A stretch of DNA of 16,364 nucleotides. Source: an uncultured Oscillospiraceae bacterium (GTDB taxonomy: Bacteria > Bacillota > Clostridia > Oscillospirales > Oscillospiraceae). The DNA is taken from positions 1 to 16,364 of the forward strand of contig CAKTPC010000039.1 of NCBI GenBank assembly GCA_934590505.1, written 5' to 3'. Of this stretch, positions 8,266-14,889 are shown one piece after another. The position numbers and the translations under genes were made by a program. The first letter of the stretch is position 1. Every line of letters begins with the position of its first letter. The notes under the pieces were generated by a model that was not told the DNA's origin, did not search any database, and saw nothing but the letters and a program-made list of their open reading frames with translations.

Positions 8266-8721
8266 TTATACATTGCCGTCTATATATTTGAGTGCATTGT
8301 CTACCATCACATCGGTGATGGAAATGAGCTGGGCGCGCTGCTCCTCGCTCAGCCCCTCACAGAGACTTTCAAAGGCTGCCTCGTCGGCCTCGGCCATGCG
8401 CTGGCTCAGCCCCTGTGCCTTCTCGGCGGAGCGGACGCATTTATAGCGCCGGTCCTGCTCGCTGCGGCAGCAGCTGATATAGCCTTTTCTCTCAAGGCGC
8501 TTGAGGATCTCGGTCATAGTCGGGTGGGAGACATGGCTGACATTTTCAAGATCGCGCTGGTTTATCTCCCGCGCCTCGCTTTTTTCAAGCTTGCGCAGCT
8601 CGCACAGCACAAAAAGCTGAACGCCGGTCAGCCCCTCGCCGCTCATATAATCGTCTATCTGCTTCTTCATCGCCCGGTGGAGTATAGAGAACCTGACTCC
8701 CCGCGGCGGCGATTCTTTCAA
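8266..8721 (-). CDS. MarR-family transcriptional regulator of the exporter operon
   Basis: A 151-residue winged-helix protein of normal MarR length. The winged helix-turn-helix spans about 31-100: INQRDLENVSHVSHPTMTEILKRLERKGYI contains the recognition helix, followed by the wing CCRSEQDRRYKCV (84-96, with the family Asp-Arg-Arg). N- and C-terminal helices would form the dimer interface. The start is a TTG at 8719-8721 with AGGGGGG upstream; the next ATG (codon 18) would remove the first dimerisation helix. It is first in a minus-strand operon with the two ABC genes. An imperfect 18-bp inverted repeat over its start point (8748-8765) suggests autorepression relieved by a ligand, plausibly an exporter substrate. 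Family call firm; target and ligand inferred. Confidence 0.92.
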   Translation of the reverse strand: MKESPPRGVRFSILHRAMKKQIDDYMSGEGLTGVQLFVLCELRKLEKSEAREINQRDLENVSHVSHPTMTEILKRLERKGYISCCRSEQDRRYKCVRSAEKAQGLSQRMAEADEAAFESLCEGLSEEQRAQLISITDVMVDNALKYIDGNV

Positions 8722-8747
8722 CGTTTAGCACCCCCCTGCAAAAATAA

Positions 8748-8765
8748 TAAGTAGTGTGCTACCTA
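8748..8765. promoter_or_regulatory. Probable MarR operator
   Basis: TAAGTAGTGTGCTACCTA is an imperfect palindrome: the half-sites TA-GTAG and CTAC-TA are separated by TGTG, with a single mismatched pair in the arms. It touches the -10 hexamer (8765-8770) and covers the expected start point (about 8757) of the marR promoter. Size and position fit a MarR dimer site. Binding is inferred. Confidence 0.65.
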
Positions 8766-8792
8766 TTATATCCGCGGCAATTTTTTTGTCAA
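8765..8792 (-). promoter_or_regulatory. Promoter of the marR-ABC operon
   Basis: On the minus strand TTGACA (8787-8792) and TATAAT (8765-8770) are both exact consensus hexamers with a 16-base spacer rich in A at its upstream end. The predicted transcript starts near 8757 and leads into the TTG start at 8721. Confidence 0.85.
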
Positions 8793-8844
8793 TGAGCAAT
8801 CGCAACAAAATACGCCGAAATGTCCGAAGACGTTTTCAGAAATG

Positions 8845-8873
8845 TTGACAAAGAGCCCTATATCTGTTAATCT
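8845..8873 (+). promoter_or_regulatory. Promoter of the TIM barrel-Nudix gene
   Basis: TTGACA at 8845-8850 is followed after 17 bases by TAATCT at 8868-8873, giving a start near 8880 and a leader of about 40 bases before the ATG at 8919. It is divergent from the marR promoter, with their -35 boxes about 50 bases apart. Confidence 0.7.
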
Positions 8874-8918
8874 ATATTGAATTTTTTATTACCAGACTGT
8901 TGACGGGAGGAGACGGCT

Positions 8919-10208
8919 ATGACGGATTTCGGCATGCCTACCCTTATTGAAATACCTGACCTTGAGCAAAGCGCTGCGCTCTGCCGCAGGCTCGGCCTGA
9001 GGTTCATGGAAATAAACATGAGCTTTCCGCAGTACCAGCCGGAGTGCCTTGATGCGGACATACTGCTCGAACTAAAGGAGAAGTACGGGATATACTTTAC
9101 CGTGCATATCGACGAAAGCCTTGACCCGGCCTGCGTCAACGCCGGTGTTGCTCAGGCGTACCTTGACACGATGCTCAAGACCGTGGAGCTTGCAAAAAAG
9201 GCCGGGATACCGGTGCTTAACATGCATCTGCAGCGCGGCGTGTATGTGACGCTGCCGGAGCGGCGCACGTATATCTACGCCGAAAATCAGGACTTCTACC
9301 TCGGCAAAATGCGTGAGTTCCGCGACAGGGTCACCGAAGCGATAGGCGGCAGCGATGTGATGGTCTGCGTCGAGAACACCGACGGGGGCGACTGCTTTGC
9401 CCTGCCCTTCCTCGCCGCCGCGGCTGACACGCTGCTTGAAAGCCCGGCCTTCGGCCTGACGCTCGACGTCGGGCATGACTATCTCAACCGCAACGTCGAT
9501 CAGGCCTTTATCCTCGCGCGCCGGGAACGGCTTCACCATATGCACCTGCATGACGCGCTTGGGAAAAATGTCCACCTCGCCCTCGGCGACGGGGAAATAG
9601 ACAAGGAGCGCTTCCTTAAGCTTGCCGGGGAACAGGGCTGCCGTGTGCTGCTGGAGACAAAAACCGTTGAAGCGCTGCAGAAATCGACCGTGTGGGTGAA
9701 CCATTGGCTCAACCGCGGCTGCAATTCGGACGAGGTCTGGGACGTGTATGATGCACAGCGGCAGAAAACCGGCAGAACGCACCGGCGCGGCGAGCCGCTC
9801 GGCGAAGGGGAGTTTCATCTGGTGATGCACTGCTGGATGAGGAACAGCCGCGGGGAGTATCTGCTCACCCGGCGCTCTCCCGAGAAGAGCTACGGCGGCA
9901 GATGGGAGAGCAGCGGCGGCTCTGCCCTCGCGGGCGAGGACAGCCTCACGGCTGTGCTGCGCGAGGTCAAGGAGGAGACAGGCTTGACGCTCGACCCGGC
10001 AAGGGGAAAGTGCCTCAGGCGCTACAGCCGCGAGCATTACATCTGCGACGTCTGGCTCTTTGAGCAGGACTTCGATCTCAACGATATCGTGCTTCAGGAG
10101 GGCGAGACCTGCGGGGCGATGTACGCGTCCCCGGAAAAGCTGCGCGAGCTTGTGAACGCGGACTGCTTTGTGCCCTTCGAGGAACTTGAAGGCATACTGG
10201 AAATGTGA
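8919..10208 (+). CDS. Fusion of a xylose-isomerase-like TIM barrel and a Nudix hydrolase
   Basis: A 429-residue two-domain protein. Residues 1 to about 255 form a sugar-phosphate isomerase/epimerase-like (AP endonuclease 2 family) TIM barrel with candidate metal ligands in VHIDE (62-66), NMHLQRG (101-107), VENTDGG (151-157), LDVGHDY (182-188), HHMHLHD (206-212), GDGEID (223-228) and LLET (244-247). After a short linker, about 272-429 is a Nudix domain opening with EVWDVYD (272-278) and KTGRTHRRGEPL (283-294). Its Nudix box is complete: Gly334, Glu340, Arg348-Glu349, Glu352-Glu353, Gly355-Leu356. Both domains look intact, so one chain may isomerise or cleave a sugar-type substrate and hydrolyse a nucleoside-diphosphate-linked compound. 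GGAGGAG at 8906-8912 supports the ATG at 8919. It is monocistronic. Substrates are not identifiable. Confidence 0.88.
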   Translation: MTDFGMPTLIEIPDLEQSAALCRRLGLRFMEINMSFPQYQPECLDADILLELKEKYGIYFTVHIDESLDPACVNAGVAQAYLDTMLKTVELAKKAGIPVLNMHLQRGVYVTLPERRTYIYAENQDFYLGKMREFRDRVTEAIGGSDVMVCVENTDGGDCFALPFLAAAADTLLESPAFGLTLDVGHDYLNRNVDQAFILARRERLHHMHLHDALGKNVHLALGDGEIDKERFLKLAGEQGCRVLLETKTVEALQKSTVWVNHWLNRGCNSDEVWDVYDAQRQKTGRTHRRGEPLGEGEFHLVMHCWMRNSRGEYLLTRRSPEKSYGGRWESSGGSALAGEDSLTAVLREVKEETGLTLDPARGKCLRRYSREHYICDVWLFEQDFDLNDIVLQEGETCGAMYASPEKLRELVNADCFVPFEELEGILEM

Positions 10209-10210
10209 GC

Positions 10211-10254
10211 AAAAAATCTGACCGATCCGTCGATATGGGTCGGTCAGATTTTTT
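10211..10254 (+). terminator. Terminator after the TIM barrel-Nudix gene
   Basis: A 15-bp perfect stem (10211-10225 with 10240-10254), extendable by three pairs including one wobble, closes an 8-base loop. Six T's end the hairpin. It begins three bases after the stop codon. Because the outer pairs are A-T it could also work in reverse, though no minus-strand gene needs it. Confidence 0.9.
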
Positions 10255-10258
10255 GTAC

Positions 10259-10286
10259 TTGAACTTGCCGGATATAGTGGTAAAAT
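10259..10286 (+). promoter_or_regulatory. Promoter of the three-gene envelope operon
   Basis: TTGAAC (10259-10264), a 16-base spacer and TAAAAT (10281-10286) predict a start near 10293, about 30 bases before the TTG start at 10322. It sits directly behind the preceding terminator. Other AT-rich hexamers nearby make the exact -10 uncertain. Confidence 0.6.
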
Positions 10287-10321
10287 AGTATATTAGAATA
10301 GTCTGCAAAGGAGACACGCGC

Positions 10322-11029
10322 TTGAGCTTCTCTGTTATTGTTTCTATTATAATAGTTATTGTTGCCGTTGCTGCCGCCGCGTCCTTTGTCCTGCGTGATA
10401 ACGAGGGACGCATCAGGCCCGCGCTCGCGGTGACGTCGCTGGTGCTGGCAGGCTTTGCCGCAGTGCTCTGCGCCTATGGCAGCGAGAACGGCACTATCTA
10501 CGCCAAGGCGGACGGCGACCCGCAGGCAACAGTGCGGCAGTTCTTCGACGCCGTATGCACCGGGGATTATTCTGCCGCCTACGACTGCCTTGAAAATTAC
10601 GGCAGTCTCGGCCTTGAGAACTCCCCCTCGACGGAGACGGGAGAGCTTGTTTACGCGGCACTCCGGGAGAGCTATGCCTATGAGCTTTTGGAGCAGGCCG
10701 AGGTCAATAAGCTCAGCGCCCGACAGAGGGTGAGCTTTACGTATCTGAACCTCCCGGCAATGGAGGAGGATGCCGCCGCCGAGACGGAGAAGGTGCTGGA
10801 AAAGCTCGTCCGCTCCCGACCGCGTAAGGAGGTATACGACGCGGATGACAACTATCTCCCCGCCGTTACCGACGAGGCGTATAGGACTGCGATCACCAAT
10901 GTGCTGAAAGATGCGGAGAGCTACCGCACGACGGCGGAACTGACGGTCATGCTCGACTATGCAGACGGCCGCTGGCTCATAAACGCGGACAGCGCCCTGC
11001 TCAGCGCCCTGATGGGCGGCGCGGCATGA
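10322..11029 (+). CDS. Small two-helix membrane-anchored protein, function unknown
   Basis: I do not recognise this 235-residue protein. Two hydrophobic helices (about 4-22 and 34-52) are joined by a charged loop (RDNEGRIR, 25-32), followed by a soluble domain of about 180 residues, predicted extracytoplasmic. That domain begins GDPQATVRQFFDAVCTGDY (65-83), a helix pattern reminiscent of NTF2-like/DUF4878-type secreted domains (a low-confidence resemblance), and ends with a strand-like segment (ELTVMLDYADGRWLIN, 206-221) that would suit such a fold. Translation starts at TTG 10322 with AAAGGAG at 10307-10313 and an 8-base spacing. It is the first gene of an operon with a phosphodiester glycosidase (22 bases downstream) and an Lgt-like protein, suggesting a joint role at the cell envelope. 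Confidence 0.75.
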   Translation: MSFSVIVSIIIVIVAVAAAASFVLRDNEGRIRPALAVTSLVLAGFAAVLCAYGSENGTIYAKADGDPQATVRQFFDAVCTGDYSAAYDCLENYGSLGLENSPSTETGELVYAALRESYAYELLEQAEVNKLSARQRVSFTYLNLPAMEEDAAAETEKVLEKLVRSRPRKEVYDADDNYLPAVTDEAYRTAITNVLKDAESYRTTAELTVMLDYADGRWLINADSALLSALMGGAA

Positions 11030-11051
11030 ATGAAGCGAGAGGATATTTCCC

Positions 11052-12569
11052 ATGAGTGATAATACCGATTACGGCTTTGACCTTGATTCTATACTTGCGG
11101 AGTTTTCGTCGGACAGTGGCGTGCAGGATACCGAGCCGCCTAAGCCGGCACAGCCCGAAAAATCCGTTGAGCCTGTAAAGGCACCCGTGCCACGTCCCAC
11201 GCAGCCGGTACAGCGCGCTGCCGAACCGGTGCGCCCCACGGCTCCCGCCCCGGTACAGACGGAGCCGAAGAAAGCGAACGCGAGAGGATTTGATCCCGAG
11301 TTTTTCAGGCACAGTCCAGAAGCCGAAAATCCGCGGCGTCCGCAAAAGGCCGCCGTGCGCCGTGCGCCAGTAATGCGTGAGCCGGAACCCGAGCCTGAAC
11401 CGGAACTTGACGAGGAGAATATCGTTTCTCTGCCGGTGCGTACGCTGCTGGGTGCGCTCTCGCTGCTGCTGGCAGTCGTGCTGCTGCTGTTTGTGTCGCT
11501 GAATGTTCACCCCGGCTCTGAAGCCGCCGGCGCCGCCGCAGGCAGCGCGAAGTCCGACCTTGTCGGCAGGCTGAATGTCTATATGAATAATGCTGCGAGT
11601 GATGCACTCGGCGAGCTTGCATACATCAAGAAGCAGTACACCATCGATTATTCCGCGACCTCCGCCCCGAAGCCAGATGAGAGCAGGTTCGTCACCTACG
11701 GCATCGACGAGGCGGGCAAGGTCATGGACGTTATTGAGCAGGCGCGCACCTTCGGCCTGCTCGACGGGCAGGATGTCATCTTTGACCCGAGCACCGAGTT
11801 CTATTGGGATTCGGATATCCGCTGCTACTGCGACGAGACTATACTCGCGATCTGCTGGAAGGAAAAGATTAACGACCGCGTCTGCTCCTTCATCGAGGTA
11901 AAGATTGCCGACGGTTCCCAGATCCGCCGCAAGCTCGTGAACGACACCTTCGGCTCGAACGAGAAGGCCGTGGCGTCCGAGCTGTCGAGAAGCGCGAACG
12001 CCGTCATCGCCATGAACGCAGACTATTATAAGTACCGCGACCTCGGCGTGTGCGTGTACCAGGGGCAGTTGTGCCGCTATGAGACCTCGTGCGATGTACT
12101 GTTCATCGACGCGAACGGCGACTTCCGCATGCTCAGTGCCTCAGAGCTCGGCAGCCGTGAGGATGTCGAGCAGTATATCGCGGACAACGATATACTGTTC
12201 AGCATGTCCTTCGGTCCGATACTCGTGCGCGATGGGGAGCTTCAGCAGCTCACCGGCAGCTATGCCGGGGGCATCGGCGAGATGTACGAGCAGTACTCTC
12301 GCTCCGGCATCGGCCAGTATGATAAGCTGCACTACCTTATAATGACCGTCAACCATTCCCAAGACGGCACACCGAGGGCGACCGTCAACCAGTTTGCCGA
12401 GATCATCTACGGCAAGGGCGTGCAGAATGCCTATAACTTCGACGGCGGCCAGACCAGCGAGGTGCTCATAAATAACGAGCGCTATAACTATGTCGACTGG
12501 GACAACGAACGCGAGGTCAGCGATATACTATACTTCGCGACCGCGATACCCGAACAGGAGGTGGGCTGA
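11052..12569 (+). CDS. Membrane-anchored phosphodiester glycosidase (NAGPA-like) with a disordered cytosolic tail
   Basis: A 505-residue protein in three parts. Residues 1-128 are a low-complexity, Pro/Glu-rich tail opening with YGFDLDSILAEFSSDSG (7-23) and ending in PEPEPEPELDEE (111-122). Residues 130-150 form a single transmembrane helix (LLGALSLLLAVVLLLF). From about 165 the outside part becomes a phosphodiester glycosidase domain (NAGPA/DUF2233), which removes sugars linked through a phosphodiester. Family blocks seen are VIAMNADYYKYRDLG, SFGPILVRDGEL, and near the C-terminus NFDGGQTSEVLINN. The domain appears complete. The ATG at 11052 has AGAGGA at 11038-11043. The stop shares one base with the next gene's ATG, so the two are translationally coupled. 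A target such as teichoic-type polymer or another glycosyl phosphodiester is inference. Confidence 0.85.
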   Translation: MSDNTDYGFDLDSILAEFSSDSGVQDTEPPKPAQPEKSVEPVKAPVPRPTQPVQRAAEPVRPTAPAPVQTEPKKANARGFDPEFFRHSPEAENPRRPQKAAVRRAPVMREPEPEPEPELDEENIVSLPVRTLLGALSLLLAVVLLLFVSLNVHPGSEAAGAAAGSAKSDLVGRLNVYMNNAASDALGELAYIKKQYTIDYSATSAPKPDESRFVTYGIDEAGKVMDVIEQARTFGLLDGQDVIFDPSTEFYWDSDIRCYCDETILAICWKEKINDRVCSFIEVKIADGSQIRRKLVNDTFGSNEKAVASELSRSANAVIAMNADYYKYRDLGVCVYQGQLCRYETSCDVLFIDANGDFRMLSASELGSREDVEQYIADNDILFSMSFGPILVRDGELQQLTGSYAGGIGEMYEQYSRSGIGQYDKLHYLIMTVNHSQDGTPRATVNQFAEIIYGKGVQNAYNFDGGQTSEVLINNERYNYVDWDNEREVSDILYFATAIPEQEVG

Positions 12570-13585
12570 TGAACGCAATAGCCATTTCCGTCGGCGGCAT
12601 CACCGTCTATTGGAGCTCACTGATAATCGCGCTCGGCATCCTCGCCGGGCTCGTGATGGGACTTTCACTGTGCTGGGACGATAAGTGCCGCGCATCGGCG
12701 GTGCTCTGCTTTTACCCACCCGCGATACTGTTTTCCATGTTCTTCAGCCGCCTTATCCATTGGTACAGCTACATGGAGCAGTACGCCTCCTTCGGCGCTG
12801 CTATAACGGATTACTCAGCCGGAGGCTACTGTGTTTCCGGTGTCGTACTCGGCGTACTGCTCGCGGGAGCGATAGTCCGGTGGGCGGGGCTTGTCGGGCG
12901 CATCGGCTCGCTGTTTGATACGGTCCTGCCCGGCATCGTCCTGAGCGTCGCCATTCTGCGCCTGTCGGAGAGCTTCGGCAACATCTGCCGCAGCAAGATA
13001 TCCGTGACGGTCCCGCTGCTCCAGCGGCTCCCATTCGCCGCCGCCTCGACCGACTCTGCCGGGAACGTGTCGTATAAATTTGCGACCTTCTTTGTGTCCT
13101 TCCTGCTGCTTGCGTTGCTGTCGCTGGTGCTTGTGTGGCTGTGCGTGCACCGGCGGGACATCCCAATGCTGCGCGGTATGAGCCGCACGGGCAACGTCGC
13201 GCGGCTCGGGCTTGTGCTTTTTGCCGCGATCGAGATCGTCCTTGACAGTACGCGGAGCGACCCGGTCTCCATCCATTTCGCGTTTCTCACTATGTTCAAT
13301 AAGTATGTGGGCTTCATAAGCGTGACGATGTTCGTCTGCGCCGTCTGCATCCTTTGTGTGTTCCTGCACTATTTCAAGGGCGTCAAGCGGAGCGGGACAG
13401 GCCGTCCCGCCCCGCTGCTCGCGGGCTACATCGTCTCGCTCATCGGCGTCGGCGCGTCGGAGTATCTCGTGCAGCGCTTCACCGGCATGTTCATGCTCTA
13501 CCGCAGCATCCAGACGCTCTCCGCCGCACTCATGGTGTTCGTCGTCTGCCGCTGCTACGTGCTCTGCTGTGATGAACCGGAGTGA
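12569..13585 (+). CDS. Divergent prolipoprotein diacylglyceryl transferase-like membrane protein
   Basis: A 338-residue polytopic protein with the general layout of Lgt: hydrophobic helices at about 14-34, 44-62, 87-106, 115-131, 172-193, 210-225, 245-267, 283-297 and 312-333; the SAGGYCVSGVVLG stretch (83-95) stands where Lgt has its HGG motif; and a C-terminal pair around EIVLDSTRSD (222-231). The canonical Lgt signature (Gly-Arg-x-Gly-Asn-Phe-x-Asn-x-Glu) is not conserved: the aligned stretch is ILRLSESFGNICRSK (129-143), keeping one Arg but lacking the Asn and Glu at the expected spacing. It may therefore be a paralogue with another lipid-related role rather than the housekeeping enzyme. 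AGGAGG at 12555-12560 precedes the ATG, which overlaps the previous stop by one base. Family relation likely, activity doubtful. Confidence 0.7.
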   Translation: MNAIAISVGGITVYWSSLIIALGILAGLVMGLSLCWDDKCRASAVLCFYPPAILFSMFFSRLIHWYSYMEQYASFGAAITDYSAGGYCVSGVVLGVLLAGAIVRWAGLVGRIGSLFDTVLPGIVLSVAILRLSESFGNICRSKISVTVPLLQRLPFAAASTDSAGNVSYKFATFFVSFLLLALLSLVLVWLCVHRRDIPMLRGMSRTGNVARLGLVLFAAIEIVLDSTRSDPVSIHFAFLTMFNKYVGFISVTMFVCAVCILCVFLHYFKGVKRSGTGRPAPLLAGYIVSLIGVGASEYLVQRFTGMFMLYRSIQTLSAALMVFVVCRCYVLCCDEPE

Positions 13586-13625
13586 CGGTGATTGAGCACG
13601 GAGCTATATATTGCGTATATAAAAA

Positions 13626-13662
13626 CACATTTGATGGCGGCATTTTGCCGCCATCAAATGTG
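13626..13662 (-). terminator. Strong hairpin with the T-run on the minus strand
   Basis: A perfect 16-bp stem (13626-13641 with 13647-13662) closes a 5-base ATTTT loop. In the plus direction, where it would end the Lgt-like operon 40 bases after the stop, it is followed by AAACCGG with no T-run. On the minus strand it is followed by TTTTTATATA, so as an intrinsic terminator it faces transcription arriving from the tRNA and the accessory region. It could still stabilise the 3' end of the plus-strand mRNA. Confidence 0.6.
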
Positions 13663-13705
13663 AAACCGGCACTAAAAATAATTTGGACAAAAACGTACAT
13701 TGCTA

Positions 13706-13734
13706 TTGACTTTGTACGCCCGGTGTGCTAATAT
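13706..13734 (+). promoter_or_regulatory. Promoter of the tRNA-fMet gene
   Basis: TTGACT (13706-13711), a 17-base spacer and TAATAT (13729-13734) predict a start near 13741, leaving about 13 bases of 5' leader before the mature tRNA end at 13754. Confidence 0.8.
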
Positions 13735-13753
13735 ATACAGGCTAAAGAAATAT

Positions 13754-13829
<76 letters not shown>

Positions 13830-13831
13830 TC

Positions 13832-13865
13832 AAAGTCCTGAAATCGCAAGATTTCAGGACTTTTT
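13832..13865 (+). terminator. Terminator of the tRNA-fMet gene
   Basis: A perfect 14-bp stem (13832-13845 with 13850-13863) closes a GCAA tetraloop and merges into TTTTT at 13861-13865. It begins two bases after the tRNA CCA end. Confidence 0.93.
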
Positions 13866-14385
13866 CTGCGCTTATGCGGTCAAAAAGTTCGGCCGATTTT
13901 CGCCGAAATCACGCTGACCCATACCGTGACCCAGATGCGGATATCAGCGGATAGTACGGGAAAGGATTTGTTGGGAGAATTGCGGGCAAATTGCAGTGGC
14001 AGGAAAAATTTTCGATTGATTCTGCTGCTGTGAATAAGAGGATGGCGTTGGCCAGCAAGGCCGGCATCAGCTTTTCTTTGATTATTGCGGCGCGAGCTTT
14101 GCTCCCCCCATATCTGCGTTTGGACAATACTAAAAATTCTTCTTTAGTAACAGCAACACAAGGCAGATGCACAGTGGCAGAAAACTTCACCGTGCACAAG
14201 ATTGTTTATCCCCCGCGTAAAACATCTATGCAACTGTTATCGTGACACATGGTATCCAAACATAATACAAATCCGATTAAACGTGAATTGTTGCGCAAGA
14301 AAGGGAAAGAGTGATAGGATCGGAAAGCTGTTTAATATCGAGTGGTGGAATATCATCAGTTATCTAATATTGCACCCTTGACCTT
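13866..14385. other. 520-bp spacer with no convincing gene; start of the accessory region
   Basis: I see no gene here that I can defend. GC content falls from the chromosomal level toward that of the following minus-strand genes. Two open frames of 84-96 codons overlap on opposite strands between 13909 and 14245. The minus-strand one starts at TTG 14199 behind a GGGGGAT stretch and reads moderately protein-like (KEEFLVLSKRRYGG) but matches no family I know. Structure noted: an inverted repeat TTCGGC/GCCGAA at 13888-13907, two copies of TGACCCA 12 bases apart (13915-13921, 13927-13933), and GAAAGCTGTTTAAT (14323-14336), nearly repeated at the 3' end of the PIN gene (14391-14404). The stretch probably contains the boundary of an integrated element, but no attachment-site duplication can be shown. 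Confidence 0.5.
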
Positions 14386-14886
14386 TTACTGAAAGCTGTC
14401 TAATCTTTTCTGCAACTCCGTATATGGAAGCCTAACCTCGCCACCATTGTGCTTTTGCAATTCTGATAAACATTCTATATACTCATCACGTGATATGTAC
14501 TTACCACTGAATAGCTTATCCAGCACACCAATCGTTCCTAAAACAGAAACATTTTCTTTGCTTGCTGCTTTCCTTAGTGCCATATCACCAGTCAAAAGAA
14601 CAATTTTGCGCTCCTTTGCAATTGCGAGAGCAATACGATCCTGAACTGACAGTTTGGGGTATACGCCGCCCCAAGACTCTGCCAGCATAAACTCTTCGAT
14701 TGTGATATCCACGCCAACTAATCCTGCTGCCATCAGGTCATCCTGAAATCCAACGGGATTTAGCAACTCGGAAGTAATGGATTCTGTATACATGATGTAC
14801 GTGTATGGGAGGCGAAATGGGAGACTTAATCGCGATATAACCCGAAAATCAATCCATACATTCGTATCGCTACTGACAAACTCCAT
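14386..14886 (-). CDS. PIN-domain ribonuclease, probable toxin
   Basis: A 166-residue PIN-fold protein; PIN toxins are metal-dependent RNases that cleave tRNA, rRNA or mRNA in the cytosol. The acidic active-site residues appear in the expected order: Asp7 in SSDTNVWID, Glu40 (SITSELL), Asp83 in LSVQDRIALAIA, and Asp101 in VLLTGDMALRKAA. The last segment and the following VLGTIGVLDKLF are typical of the DUF3368/DUF4411-like branch. It starts three bases after the stop of the upstream Xre-ImmA/IrrE gene, with GAGGG about 8 bases before the ATG, so the two are co-expressed. Low-GC, AT-rich codon use sets it apart from the GC-rich genes to its left, consistent with horizontal acquisition. The toxin role is inferred from fold and partner; target RNA unknown. 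Confidence 0.85.
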   Translation of the reverse strand: MEFVSSDTNVWIDFRVISRLSLPFRLPYTYIMYTESITSELLNPVGFQDDLMAAGLVGVDITIEEFMLAESWGGVYPKLSVQDRIALAIAKERKIVLLTGDMALRKAASKENVSVLGTIGVLDKLFSGKYISRDEYIECLSELQKHNGGEVRLPYTELQKRLDSFQ

Positions 14887-14889
14887 GGA

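Noticed and set aside
7108..8754. A 548-codon plus-strand open frame across the second ABC gene and marR
   Set aside because: Antisense to two well-supported genes and crosses their intergenic region and promoter; composition is typical of a high-GC shadow frame.
9072..10037. A 321-codon minus-strand frame opposite the TIM barrel-Nudix gene
   Set aside because: Shadow of a gene with clear active-site motifs on the other strand.
14209..14216. TCCCCCGC matching 8 bases near the tRNA 3' end (13817-13824), a possible attachment-site duplicate
   Set aside because: Eight bases with immediate divergence on both sides is expected by chance.
14249..14314. A 21-codon frame beginning MVSKHNTNPIKRELL, faintly like the start of an HNH-type nuclease
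   Set aside because: No ribosome site, too short, and the resemblance is too weak to call a remnant.
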